Assembly (NCBI GenBank): GCA_934045075.1
Contig: OW203749.1
Span: 2,709,304 to 2,773,303, forward strand
Origin: Yponomeuta sedellus
Taxonomy: Eukaryota; Arthropoda; Insecta; Lepidoptera; Yponomeutidae
Reading direction: 5' to 3'
Length of the DNA: 64,000 bases
In this document: in pieces, positions 21,115 through 32,298 of the stretch
How the letters are laid out: the number at the start of each line of letters is the position of its first letter
How positions within the stretch are numbered: the stretch's first letter is position 1
Translations under genes and position numbers: made by a program
The notes under the pieces: model-generated
The model's input: only the letters and a program-made list of their open reading frames with translations
The model's database searches: none
Told to the model about the DNA's origin: nothing

Positions 21115-21915
21115 TCAAGTAGTTGGTAAGGGACACAGTTTTGAAATTGGACGCCTGATCTCGGAACCCTTACAACGTAGAGTAACTACTCTGGTGATAT
21201 CATCTTTGCCAGGATGCAACTGCGTGATTTTTCCCAGTAACCATTTGGCTGGAGGCAAATTGTCTTCTCTAACAACAACAACGTCGCCTACTTTAGGTTG
21301 AGTGGTTTTGCTTGCCCATTTGTATCTATGAAAAAACTGGGTCAAGTATTCCATAGACCATCTACGCCAAAAGTTTTGCACCATACGTTGCGTCAACTGC
21401 CATCGCCGTAAACTTGTGAGATTGCAGTCTTCAAAGTTGTGGTCAGGGGCAACAACGAGTGGTTGCCCCACCAGAAAATGTCCTGGAGTCAGAGGTGTTG
21501 CCTCGTCTGGATCGGCACTAGCTCGTGACAGAGGCCTAGAGTTCAGGCACGCTTCTATTTGAGATAAGACGGTTGTTATCTCCTCAAATGTCAGAGTTGA
21601 GTCTCCAATTACTCGTTTCAGGTGATGTTTGGTGCTTTTTATACCTGCCTCCCAAAGCCCACCAAAGTTTGGAGCATGGGGAGGAATAAAATGCCAGTCA
21701 GTTCCACTATTTGCCAAACAAGCTGCAATCTCTTGTGCAACCAGTGATTTTTCACTTGATAGCAAATTCTTTAATTCCCGAGAGGCACCAACGAAATTCG
21801 TGCCATTGTCGCTCCACATGTCGCTACAATGGCCACGCCTAGCCACGAAACGTTTAAAGGCTGCCAGAAAAACCCTGAGAGGTGTAATCTGAAACAGCCT
21901 CGATGTGTACGGCAC
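21115..21915 (-). pseudogene. BEL integrase C-terminal part, out of frame
   Basis: Continues the integrase after a frameshift in the overlap at 21854-21915. It contains WSDNGTNFVGA (second catalytic Asp) and FGGLWEAGIK (catalytic Glu), then the Pao-specific C-terminal domain with LPPAKWLLGKI. A single indel separates it from the main ORF, so integrase is not made as one protein from this copy. Confidence 0.85.
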
Positions 21916-24900
21916 GTGTTACCATACACACGAACAAACATATATAGCCTTTGTATGAGTGATTTCCACGTCCCTTTGAGACTCTTATGTTGATCGGACC
22001 AGCGAAATCAACACCGCTTTTGAGAAATGGTTTACTTGGTGTCACTCTACAAGACGGCAACTCACCCATCAGTTGATGTTGCGGGAGAGCTGCGTGTCTG
22101 ATACAGGTAACGCAATTATGCAAATAACTTCTTATATAATTTTTAACCCGCGGAATCCAATATTTTGAGCGCACGTAATGTAGCATCAATTGAGGCCCCC
22201 CATGTAGCGTCTTCTCGTGGGAATCAGCTACAATCAATGCAGCTAAATAGCTGTCTTGATGAATTATAACAGGATGCTTATTATGTTCTGCTAAGTCCTT
22301 TGCTTTTTGCAGTCGACCACCAACTCTCAAGATCCCTTTGTCGTCACAAAAAGGATTTAGAGATGAGATTGTGCTTTTTTTACTCACTGCACGACTCTCC
22401 GACAGCTCCTTTACTTCCTTACCATACCATCGAAACTGGCTTCGTCGGATGCAAGACTCTAAGGCGTCTTTTATTTCCGACGCTAACAGGTAAGCAGGTT
22501 TGTCAATCACATCTCTATGTTTCGAAGGAAGAAAGCGTCTGCAAAAGGCGATCACTCTTAAAAGCTTCCTTAAAGTAGAAAATTTCTTCATGAAATCTTC
22601 GCCATCATCGAGAGCCACACCGTGATATGTCTTTACTACTCTCCTTTCGACATCTATGGTTTCAGGTTCTGGATTTGAATATGGTATAGGTTCTCTTTGT
22701 AACCACAATGGACCTTCCTTCCACAGCCGATTATCGAGAAGCTCATTTGGTAGCAACCCTCTAGATGCACAATCGGCTGGGTTGTCTTTTGACTGCACGT
22801 GTGACCATTGTGAGAACTCTAAACTGTCCAATATTTCCGAAGTGCGATTGGCGACAAACGTCTTCCATCGACTCGGATGATCTTGTAACCATGCCAACAC
22901 CACGGTAGAGTCTGTCCACGCATGCAATTTGGACTTGTCAATCGCCAAAACATCAGCCACTTCAACCAACAATTTGGTCAGTAGCACGGCGCCACACAAT
23001 TCCAAACGTGGAATCGATAATTGTTTGATTGGAGCTACCTTCGTTTTGGCAGTTACCAGTGAAGAATGAATGTGGCCATTCGAATCAACCACTCTGATGT
23101 AAACAGCTGCAGCATACGCGACATTAGACGCATCACAAAAGCCGTGAAGTTCCACCAGTACATCATCATGCGTTGTCTGAAGCCACCTGGGAATTCGAAA
23201 ATTAACCAGCTTCAACAATTCTTCGCGGTAAGTGTTCCATTCATTAAGAAGTTGCTGTGTTAATTGTTCATCCCACTCTAAGCCGGCAATCCACAATTTT
23301 TGTATGAATACTTTCGCTGTAATAATACACGGAGCGATCCAGCCTAATGGATCGTACAGACGGGAGATTTCGGAAATAATTTTTCTTTTTGTTTCAGGTT
23401 CGAGCGTTGGAGTAAGCTGCACAGTGTAGAAGAACTCGTCAGTACTTCGGTTCCAGATAAGTCCTAATACTTTCGTTATCCTGTCTTCTGTTTTTATTTC
23501 CAGATCCCATCCTGTACTTTCCCTTAACCCTTCCAACAACTCTTCTTTATTGCTTGTCCATTTTTGCAACTCAAAACCTCCTTTCCTTAATAGATCCTTT
23601 AGTTGACTACAGACATTTCTTGCTTCTTTTTCAGTTTGGCAGCCCGTCAATACGTCGTCCATATAAAAGTCATTAAGCACTCTTTCAGCAGCCAATGGAA
23701 ATAAATGACCTTCGTCATGAGCTGTTTGCTGCAACGCCTTGACCGCCAGGTAAGGGGCGCTTGATGTACCGAATGTCACCCTAAGAAGTCTGTAATCCTG
23801 AATTTCAGAATTAGTATCTTCCCTCCAGACAATTCTTTGGAAATCAGTGTGATCTTCCGTGACTTTGACCATACGGTACATTTTTGTTATGTCACCTGCT
23901 ATGCATATCGGGTGTCTTCGCCACCTCATCACGACTTGCCTTAAGTCTGCCTGCAAGGCAGGACCAACCATCAATGAGTCGTTCAGAGAGACACCGTTTG
24001 TTCCCTTACAAGACGCATCGAACACCACTCTAGTCTTTGTTGTACTTTTGTCCTCCCTGATTACTGCGTGGTGTGGTAAGTAAACAGAATCAGATTTGTT
24101 TATTTCTTCTTCCGGGATCCTTTCCATGTGACCCATTTGCAAATATTCGTGTATTACGTCCGTATAACGCTGTTTTAATTGTGAATCTTTTGAAAACTTG
24201 CGTTCCAGAGCCATTAGTCTTTTTAAAGCTATGGCTTTTGAATTACCATATTTGCAAAGTGGATCAGCATGTTTGAATGGAAGTTGGACTACGTAACGCC
24301 CCTGAGGATCCCGTGTTGTATTTTTGATGAAGTGTTCCTCGCAGGCTTGTTCTTCTGGTGTCAAGATCTTTTTAACATTGGTCTCGGATTCTATCTCCCA
24401 GAACTTTCTAAGTTGCATGTCTTCTTCGACCCTTGTGTGCATGCTGACGATAGAGTTGCGAGAGTTTTTACTTCCTCCACCTACTCGTCCTGATAGAACC
24501 CAGCCCAAGTAAGTATCCTGCGCTATTGGAGAACCCTGCGGACCTTTCATCAAACCTTCTTTCAAAATATGGCCATATACTTCGGCCCCCAATAAAATAT
24601 CTATTTTATTTGGTGTATTAAATGATGGATCAGCCAACTTTATTTCTTGTATGTATGACCAGTCTGAAAAGGTGAATTTGCTTTCAGGTAAAATTGAAGT
24701 TAAAGTTCCCAGCACATATGCTTTTACCTGAAGGGTGAATGTAGGATCATGCAGGGACTGAATATTAACCATGACCACAGCCTTTGAGGTCAAGCCACCT
24801 GAATCTCCTCCTAATCCTGAAATAATGCTTTTGCATCTTTCCCTTTTCAGTTGCAGTAATTGAACTGCTGCCTCCGATATAAAAGACGCTTGAGATCCCT

Positions 24901-26302
24901 GATCTAAAAGCGCTCTTACTAACATCGGTAGCCCATTTTTCGACTCGACTTTAACCACAGCCGTGGCCAATAACACTTGATTGGCATTTCCTGACGCAAA
25001 ATGGGATGAAATGTTTGATGGTTTGCTCTCGTTTTGTATATCTGCTGATGTTGATGCAATGGCTATCCTGTTGCTTTCAATACTATCCGCAACTTCTCCA
25101 TCAGCATTGACCTTGGGATGCAATAAAGAGTGATGTTTCTTATGACATATACGACATTTGGTAGACACGCGGCAAGTTTTTACTGAATGATTCCCACCCA
25201 GGCAATTATAACATAATCCCATGGACTGCACTAAATTGCGACGTTGATCCGTATCTTTCTTTGCAAAGCTTTTACAGTTAAAGAGCTTGTGATTTTCTGC
25301 GCAAACCGGACAAGATGCAGTCGCAGTCGCGTGCAGCACCTTCGGAGCACTGATGCTAGCGCTAGGTTTGAAGTGTGACTGAGTGAGTCGGTTTCTGGGT
25401 TCAAGAGATTCCAAAGCGCGGAACCTAGTTTCTAAGAACCTTTTAAAGTCAACGAGTTTGGGCAAGTCATCGGATGATTCAGCTACCTGCAGTTCCCACT
25501 GCTTCCGAGACTCGGCGTCCAATTTCAAACTAACTATATAAATGATAATGATGTCCCACGATTTAACATCGATACCCAAATTAGATATTTCATGCAAACA
25601 ATCTGATGTCGTATCTAATAAATCTTTGAGTGCATTGGATGACTCATTTATCATTTGACGTTGACTGAATAGTCGCTTCAGAATACAGTTCGCTAAAAAC
25701 CTTTTGTTATTATATCTTTTATCTAATAAATTCCAGCACTGCATATAATTTGCCTGACTTATAGATACATGCTTTACGAGCTGCTCAGCTTCTCCTGACA
25801 ATTGTGTTTTCAAATAATGTAATTTTTGCACATCGTCCAAGCTGTTATTATTATGAACCAGTGATATAAAGAGATCGCGAAATGTGGACCACTCAGTGTA
25901 TTTACCACTAAAAGTTGGAATAGTAATCTTCGGCAATTTTATATTAGACTCCTTTTGAAACACATTACCAGAAGAAGTCGACGCTTGTGGCCGTTTGTGT
26001 ACACTTTGCAATTTTGATAAAACATCTCTCAACTCAGCCTTGTAATCCAGGTATAACTCTGTGACATCTTGGTATACATCGTTTTGAATATATGGTGACG
26101 CGTCCAACTCTTTGCCCTGATGATCTAATAATAGCTCTTCATGTTTTGTAACAAATGAGGCATAACTTGTTTCCAAAGACTCCAATCTAGTTTCAATATA
26201 ACTAGCTACAGCAAGCCTTTCCTTTGGACTTTTCTTAAAATTAGTTTTTGCCTTTTCCAAACATGTCTTCAGATGAATCAGAACTTTAATTTTAGACTCC
26301 AT
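21854..26302 (-). CDS. BEL/Pao gag-pol polyprotein (1482 codons)
   Basis: Gag with a DUF1759-like region (PTFSGKYTEWSTFRDLFISL) is near residues 130-280. Zinc-knuckle-like CPVCAENHKLFNC and CYNCLGGNHSVKTC are near 330-370. The DUF1758-type protease with LLDQGSQASF is near 469, and the RT active site YMDD near 879. RNase H-like LHAWTDSTVVLAWL follows. The integrase zinc site (HGG...CVTC) is near 1367-1398 and the first Asp in GVDFAGP near 1434. The ORF then leaves frame before the rest of integrase. Start ATG at 26302 follows a ~525-bp leader. Confidence 0.9.
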   Translation of the reverse strand: MESKIKVLIHLKTCLEKAKTNFKKSPKERLAVASYIETRLESLETSYASFVTKHEELLLDHQGKELDASPYIQNDVYQDVTELYLDYKAELRDVLSKLQSVHKRPQASTSSGNVFQKESNIKLPKITIPTFSGKYTEWSTFRDLFISLVHNNNSLDDVQKLHYLKTQLSGEAEQLVKHVSISQANYMQCWNLLDKRYNNKRFLANCILKRLFSQRQMINESSNALKDLLDTTSDCLHEISNLGIDVKSWDIIIIYIVSLKLDAESRKQWELQVAESSDDLPKLVDFKRFLETRFRALESLEPRNRLTQSHFKPSASISAPKVLHATATASCPVCAENHKLFNCKSFAKKDTDQRRNLVQSMGLCYNCLGGNHSVKTCRVSTKCRICHKKHHSLLHPKVNADGEVADSIESNRIAIASTSADIQNESKPSNISSHFASGNANQVLLATAVVKVESKNGLPMLVRALLDQGSQASFISEAAVQLLQLKRERCKSIISGLGGDSGGLTSKAVVMVNIQSLHDPTFTLQVKAYVLGTLTSILPESKFTFSDWSYIQEIKLADPSFNTPNKIDILLGAEVYGHILKEGLMKGPQGSPIAQDTYLGWVLSGRVGGGSKNSRNSIVSMHTRVEEDMQLRKFWEIESETNVKKILTPEEQACEEHFIKNTTRDPQGRYVVQLPFKHADPLCKYGNSKAIALKRLMALERKFSKDSQLKQRYTDVIHEYLQMGHMERIPEEEINKSDSVYLPHHAVIREDKSTTKTRVVFDASCKGTNGVSLNDSLMVGPALQADLRQVVMRWRRHPICIAGDITKMYRMVKVTEDHTDFQRIVWREDTNSEIQDYRLLRVTFGTSSAPYLAVKALQQTAHDEGHLFPLAAERVLNDFYMDDVLTGCQTEKEARNVCSQLKDLLRKGGFELQKWTSNKEELLEGLRESTGWDLEIKTEDRITKVLGLIWNRSTDEFFYTVQLTPTLEPETKRKIISEISRLYDPLGWIAPCIITAKVFIQKLWIAGLEWDEQLTQQLLNEWNTYREELLKLVNFRIPRWLQTTHDDVLVELHGFCDASNVAYAAAVYIRVVDSNGHIHSSLVTAKTKVAPIKQLSIPRLELCGAVLLTKLLVEVADVLAIDKSKLHAWTDSTVVLAWLQDHPSRWKTFVANRTSEILDSLEFSQWSHVQSKDNPADCASRGLLPNELLDNRLWKEGPLWLQREPIPYSNPEPETIDVERRVVKTYHGVALDDGEDFMKKFSTLRKLLRVIAFCRRFLPSKHRDVIDKPAYLLASEIKDALESCIRRSQFRWYGKEVKELSESRAVSKKSTISSLNPFCDDKGILRVGGRLQKAKDLAEHNKHPVIIHQDSYLAALIVADSHEKTLHGGPQLMLHYVRSKYWIPRVKNYIRSYLHNCVTCIRHAALPQHQLMGELPSCRVTPSKPFLKSGVDFAGPINIRVSKGRGNHSYKGYICLFVCMVTRAVHIEAVSDYTSQGFSGSL

Positions 26303-26827
26303 TTGTACAAGTTAATAATCAATTTTAAAATTAAACAAAGTCACCACAACAGTTTACTTCTTCAGATGAACACGGATCGAAATTTTACAAGTCCCGCCAA
26401 GAGTCCACAAAATTTTCTAAGTGTTTTAAAGTTTGACAAAATTGGGCATAGGTTCCCCGTATGGTCACTTTTAGGGGAATTATTCTAAGTGTTAGTATGC
26501 CACAATTGAAATTTTTTACAAGTCCATGCTTAACTTTACTTTGAACACTTTGAAAATGTACTCACTGTTTTATCTTTCACTTTACCACTGATCACTTGCA
26601 GCTCCACTAGGTGACCGGCTGTCCTCAGCCTGATCACAGATCCCAGCACCTCTCCGTTGCGCTGCTTGACTCAGCCAACTTCACCCGCTCAGGTCCAGAC
26701 CGCTTCGCTCAGCTCCAGACCGCTTGGCTCAGCTCCACAGCCGCTTCGCTTCACACCGCTTGCTCGCCTTCGCCAGTCAAACCGACTGTTCGCGTGTTTC
26801 CAAAAATCGTTCCGGAACGAAGGACCT
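26303..26827 (-). other. BEL 5' leader with primer-binding region
   Basis: Untranslated stretch between the 5' LTR and gag. The bases just inside the LTR (minus AGGTCCTTCGTTCCGGAACG) are the candidate tRNA primer site. Which tRNA is not determined. Confidence 0.5.
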
Positions 26828-27050
26828 TGTACAATCTCGTACAAAATATCCCTTAACCAGGAGGTCGCAAAATGAAACCCTAGGTTACGAACGCAGAGAG
26901 AGAATTTAATAGTTTTCCACAGTTTATGTACAAACAAAATTGAAACAAACCTACTACGATTCACAATACATTCAGCGCCATCTAGTGGTAAACTTACGAA
27001 CTAAATAATGTACTGTAAAATATTTACAAAGTTAATATTGGCGTTGAACA
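26828..27050 (-). repeat. BEL 5' LTR
   Basis: 223 bp, read as identical to 20711-20933. Confidence 0.9.
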
Positions 27051-27105
27051 GGCGTGCATTAGAAGAGACCTACACTCAGCATTGGGTGGCTATGGGTTGA
27101 AGAAG
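27051..27105 (+). pseudogene. End of the LINE ORF split by BEL
   Basis: Reads RALEETYTQHWVAMG then stop, the natural LINE C-terminus continuing 20408-20710. Confidence 0.65.
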
Positions 27106-27340
27106 AAGGAGAATTCGCTTCTACAATATAACAGAGATGTGTCCTGCAGCCATGTTTTCTTACAAGAGAGCGGTCGGGTTCGTCCCGCCTTATCGACAGA
27201 CTTCGTGGCAAGGCAGATCGAACAGAGCGCAGCCCAGCGGCGAGACACCGAACCACCGAGAGCATCATTGGGAATCATTGTTCGGCACCTCCCCGCTGCG
27301 CCACTAGGTGTCGCTAGTGACAACCTGTATGTACAGCGCG

Positions 27341-27647
27341 GAGTGCTTAGTGCGAGTTTGACAGATCCAATCGAATAACTTTACTACCGCGTTAATCGAG
27401 CATTGAGTAGTGAGTATGAGTAAGTTAACCGTTCGAACTGGCAAAACGCTGTTACAGTACAACCCGCACTCGCGTTTATTCGTGTTTTGGCTGGTAAACG
27501 TGTTCACTTCTCAACGTAAACCATTACAACTCGCACACAGCAATTTTAATTTCGATACTTGTCGCTAGGTGGCGCTTCCTCGATGCCATAGAAATATGAG
27601 TTTACGTTAACGCGATCGAGTAGTTAAAAAACTCGCACTAAGCACTC
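27341..27647. mobile_element. Inverted-repeat element abutting a donor
   Basis: GAGTGCTTAGTGCGAGTTT at the left and its reverse complement at the right (27630-27647) bound ~307 bp. It ends 16 bp from the donor of the 27664 exon. No transposase. Confidence 0.55.
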
Positions 27648-27663
27648 AGTAGGTGCGACTGAC

Positions 27664-27783
27664 CTGCGGCGAGCTTCCAGCGCGGGTCGTGCCGGTATTC
27701 TGTGTGGGCGGGCTCCAGCTGCCCGCTGCAGCGGCGGCAGCGGCACGTCTCGTCCAGCACCTCGCCGCAGCGGACGCAGTACT
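27664..27783 (-). CDS. CFAP91: CFAP91 exon, Cys-rich C-terminal extension
   Basis: This 120-nt exon reads YCVRCGEVLDETCRCRRC, then EPAHTEYRHDPRWKLAA, between acceptor CCGCAG and donor GTCAGTC. Two CXXC pairs and a CXC suggest a small zinc-binding knuckle. Phase joins it to the CFAP91 exon upstream, but I do not recognise this part from other CFAP91 proteins. A separate gene fused by my joining is possible. Confidence 0.7.
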
Positions 27784-28019
27784 CTGCGGGGTGAGACCAC
27801 GGCGCCGTAGTCAGTTAGTTAGACCTGAGATTACCGCACTTAGAAAGAAAAGAAAGAAAGGAAAGACATTCATTATACCAACAAGAAACATCACAGAAAC
27901 AAAAAACCACAGACAATTAACACGACATGAGCACAACAGAAATTAACCAAATAAACGAAACAAAAAGCAGACATAGGTTTTTTGAACTAAAACTTTCGTG
28001 AGCACAAAACATTGTAGAC

Positions 28020-28145
28020 TTTCAGTCCGGATCTACTTACGGGTGTTGTTATATCGGAAGAGTCCGACCAGGTTTCGCTCCGATTCGCAGAGCTTAATCA
28101 TGGTGAGCAGAGACGGAGCTCGCGTCGTCGGTTGCTCGTCTCACA
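28020..28145 (-). repeat. Dispersed module shared with 2607-2727
   Basis: Reverse-complement match (CCGGATCTACTTACGGGTGT etc.). Source unknown. Confidence 0.5.
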
Positions 28146-28754
28146 CAGTCTCACCTCGGCGTGGTCGAAATGGTCGAAGATGGCGCGGCGCGCGAGGTGT
28201 GCGTTCAACTGCTGCGAACCCTTGTAAGTTACAATGTAGGGACTCACGTCTCTTGACCTCGGCGTGGTCGAAATGGTCGAAGATGGCGCGGCGCGCGAGG
28301 TTTTCGTTCAACTGCTGCGAATCTTCGTATGTCTTTGTATACTTATAGCATTAAGTCCGCCACATTGCCATTGTATTTTTAATACTTTTGTGCAATAAAC
28401 GTATTAATAATAATAATAACGTAGGGACTCACGTCGCTTGACCTCGGCGTGGTCGAAATGGTCGAAGATGGCACGTCGCGCGAGGTTTGCGTTCAGCTGC
28501 TGCGCGGCCCGAACGAGCTCCTTTGTATGTCATAATGTAGGGACTCACGTCGCTTGACCTCGGCGTGGTCGAAATGGTCGAAGCTGGCGCGGCGCGCGAG
28601 GTTTGCGTTCAACTGCTGCGAACCCTTGTATGTCACAATGTAGGCACTCACGTCTCTAGACCTCGGCGTGGTCGAAATGGTCGAAGATAGTGCGGCGCGC
28701 GAGGTTTTCGTTCAACTGCTGCGAACCTTTGTATGTCAGAACGTAGGCACTCAC
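28140..28754 (-). repeat. CFAP91: Tandem array of the 28755 exon end and its donor (array G)
   Basis: Five extra copies (starting near 28156, 28259, 28443, 28557, 28662) of ~65-75 exon nucleotides plus GTGAGT and ~30 nt intron, ~103-bp period. A LINE-like tail with AATAATAATAA sits between the second and third. The copies keep most of the exon sequence with clustered changes. Confidence 0.8.
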
Positions 28755-28924
28755 GTCTCTTGACCTCGGCGTGGTCGAAATGGTCGAAGATGGCGCGGCG
28801 AGCCACGTCGGCGTTCAACTGTTGCGCGGCCCGAATGCGCTGCCGCGCCGCCTCCGCGTGAGCAGCCGGCAGCAGCGTCTGCTGCACCAGCTCGGCCACC
28901 AGCTCGTTCTGCTCCGCCGTAGAC
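28755..28924 (-). CDS. CFAP91: CFAP91 exon, end of family-conserved region
   Basis: This 170-nt exon reads STAEQNELVAELVQQTLLPA, then QRIRAAQQLNADVARRAIFD, and matches the family's QSEEIVAELVYSFLIPEV and KHILAAHQII. The vertebrate protein ends soon after this region. The exon's 3' part and donor are repeated five more times downstream (28140-28754). Confidence 0.88.
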
Positions 28925-29062
28925 CTGGTCAAGAGGACGTGAAAATGAAGAGAGGACGCATGTGTCCCGATTCCGCATGATAGGCCTCGAATGACTTGCC
29001 TTCCGGGCCGTCAGGACTGCACAGGTCCGTGAGCAATTTGTAGGTATCATTTCCGATCAATG

Positions 29063-29590
29063 TGATCAAGTAAGAATAAATAGACTGTTTATTCTTACTT
29101 GTCCAATTTAGTAAACATGATTCTAACCTAAAAATTAAGATTAGATGCCTAAACTAGACATTATTTTCGCAAATTCATGAACTATCATGAACTATGTTTA
29201 TAAAATTGGCACCGTGTTATCAAAAAGAGTGTTTCAGGTTACTTCATTTATGGAAATATGGCAGTTTTGGACTAAAAAGTCACAGTTTAAGGGTAGAATC
29301 TTGTTTACTAAATTGGACAAGTAAGAATAAATAGACTGTACGCAGTTTGCACATCGGGTTTGACGTCATTAACTTTGAAGATCGCTTTTACACGTTTCAC
29401 GTAACTAGCCCAGCAATCATCGGAGTTTAGTTTAAACTCGCCTATATTGCCCACGACACTATTCGCACTGGGAGACATTGTAATTACGGAATTTAAAAGC
29501 CCAACTCGTCGCCAATATGTTATATATGGGGAGCGGCTAAGTAACACGACAAGTCGCGGATGACAACTGGTTTATTCAAGTACCTTCAGA
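29063..29590 (-). pseudogene. Gypsy-type LTR element 5' fragment with snapback junction
   Basis: At 29335-29478 the minus strand reads MSPSANSVVGNIGEF, then CWASYVKRVKAIFKVN, like the N-terminus of Ty3/Gypsy gag. TTGGCGACGAG upstream resembles a primer-binding region. The rest of gag is missing. The segment AAGTAAGAATAAATAGACTG occurs on both sides of the gap (29067, 29319). Confidence 0.45.
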
Positions 29591-29639
29591 CATGGACAAT
29601 CAATTAGGTAGGTAGATACATCACAATATCTATTTTATT

Positions 29640-30190
29640 TTTAATGCACTAACCCGTGCTAAGGATGAAACGTTGGGTATCTTTATAAATAATAATAAAC
29701 TCTGGAACGACTTTAGGTGTGGTTTTATTTGTAGAATTGTATGTACTTAGTAATATTAAAACAGAAAAACTGGATAAAAAACGGATAAGCAGGTAAAAAG
29801 TCAGATCTGGTCAAAGGGTAAAGTAGTAGTCGTGAAAAATGAGGGAAATCAAAGAATGTGTGACGTAATTTAAATATTTGAAAATGATAGATAGAAAAAG
29901 AAATACAAATGGTGTAAAGAGGTTTGCACCGTTACAAGGACAATTCAAAAACCTATTTAGAGGCTAAAAATTCCACCCGTGCCGGGATTCGAACCCGCGA
30001 CCTCTGGCTATCCGTGCCAGCGCTCTTTCCAACTGAGCTAACGGGCGACTCACCGGCATCAGTGAAATTTCGAACATCTTTACAATAATCTCTGTACTTC
30101 TGTGTACAATAAAGAATATTCTATCTATCTACGTACAGGCAGCGACATCTGGCTGAAGTAATGTGCATCGCTTGTATATCTAATTATATC
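29640..30190 (-). mobile_element. T1 SINE split by element S
   Basis: The T1 3' part lies left of element S and its tRNA body is at 29945-30180, with a short TCTATCTA tail piece near 30110-30140. Confidence 0.6.
29666..29935. mobile_element. Solo LTR-like element S inside a SINE
   Basis: 270-bp element with TG..ACA ends, flanked by AGGA on each side, splitting a T1 SINE (29640-29665 and 29936-30190). Confidence 0.6.
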
Positions 30191-30320
30191 TAAAATATCT
30201 AATTTTATACGTAAGTATTATCGAACAAAGTAGGTAAATTCATAATGATAGTTGCACCAGCCACCATGCCATTGAAGATTTATTGACAGGCCTAGCCAAT
30301 GGTAATATCAGATGAATATA

Positions 30321-30585
30321 TTTTTATTTATTTGTATATTCATCACACTACCATTACATGCTTGCCTAATTCGATAGGGCAGGAACATTAATTTACAATT
30401 AGTTGCAAAATCAAGCTACTACAGCGGATAAACTAACACTAGATACATCATTAAAGTTATAACTATAATTGTTAATATAAATATTGTAATACAACATAGA
30501 AAATTACAAAACACCTAAACAGAAAATGTAATAAACAAACTATATAGTCACTATGTTAAAAAAGAAAGCACTGGCTGACAATTTG
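30321..30585 (-). mobile_element. LINE 3' fragment with 33-bp target-site duplication
   Basis: 265 bp, minus orientation, ending AAATAAATAAAAA. It is flanked by 33-bp direct repeats at 30288-30320 and 30586-30618. Confidence 0.65.
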
Positions 30586-30618
30586 AGGCCTAGCCAATGG
30601 TAATATCAGATGAATATA

Positions 30619-30760
30619 GTCAATTGGTAGAGCGCTGGCACGGATAGCCAGAGGTTGCGGGTTCGAATCCCGGCATGGGTGAAATTTTTAGCCTCTAAAT
30701 AGGTTTTTAAATTTGTCCTTAGCACGGGTTAGTGGATTAAAAATAAATATAGTGTAATTA
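30619..30760 (+). mobile_element. T1 SINE, 5' truncated
   Basis: Starts inside the A box at GTCAATTGGTAGAGCGCTGG and has the complete 3' end. Confidence 0.7.
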
Positions 30761-30829
30761 AAACTTGTTTTTTTTTTTTTAAATGTTCTCAGCACGGTCT
30801 AGTGCAACAAAAATAATATAAACACTCAC

Positions 30830-30978
30830 ATGGATCCATGGTCCGCTATGGAGGCCTCGACTCTGTCAGCCTGCACTTTGGCGCGCGCCACCGCGTCTTC
30901 CTCGGCGTAGCGCGCCACGCCCTCCGCCACGATGTCCGACAGGTAGGCGTCCACGGTGTCCTGGGTCACGCCGAGGAC
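30830..30978 (-). CDS. CFAP91: CFAP91 exon
   Basis: This 149-nt exon reads VLGVTQDTVDAYLSDIVAEG, then VARYAEEDAVARAKVQADRV, and matches the family's VHHSTISSYLEDIIL segment. The acceptor CTGGCAG is preceded on the transcript strand by a ~1-kb TTTC tract. Confidence 0.88.
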
Positions 30979-31002
30979 CTGCCAGCAAACAGACAAAAAT
31001 AG

Positions 31003-32028
<1,026 letters not shown>

Positions 32029-32206
32029 CATACCCGCTTGAACATCTCAAGTTTAGACAGTACATTAGGGGACATACCCGCTTCAACAGTAAACTAGGGA
32101 ACATCTCAAGTTTAGACAGTAAACTAGGGAACATCTTGAGCTTACACAGTAAACTAAACAATCTCTCAAGTTAAGACAAGTATAGACAGTAAACTAGGGG
32201 ACGTAC
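32029..32206 (-). repeat. CFAP91: Partial copies of the 32207 exon end and donor (array F)
   Basis: GATGTTCAAGCGG followed by GTATGTC (near 32029-32045) and further CTAGTTTACTGTCTAAACTT units copy the exon end (GATGTTCAAACGG then GTACGTC) and the intron start. About four intron-start units in total. Confidence 0.7.
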
Positions 32207-32298
32207 CCGTTTGAACATCTCATCGTGTTCCCTGAGCCGCTGCACCTCTTTCTGGCGACGCCCCGCCTCTGCGCTCTCACGTAGCGCCTTCTCGCGCA
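32207..32298 (-). CDS. CFAP91: CFAP91 exon
   Basis: This 92-nt exon reads REKALRESAEAGRRQKEVQR, then LREHDEMFKR, and matches the family's [23 protein letters not shown]. The donor is GTACGT. Two partial copies of the exon end (GATGTTCAAGCGG then GT) occur in the next ~180 bp. Confidence 0.88.

Larger units (their letters stand above)
20711..27050 (-). mobile_element. BEL/Pao LTR retrotransposon, nearly intact
   Basis: A 6340-bp element with 223-bp terminal repeats, one long gag-pol ORF and a single frameshift in the integrase region. The domain order gag, zinc knuckles, protease, reverse transcriptase, RNase H, integrase is of BEL/Pao type. LTRs look identical, so it is recent. No target-site duplication is evident: a LINE frame is cut at 20710 and resumes at 27051. 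Confidence 0.9.

Noticed and set aside
22300..24512. Plus-strand ORFs across the BEL element
   Set aside because: Shadows of the minus-strand gag-pol.
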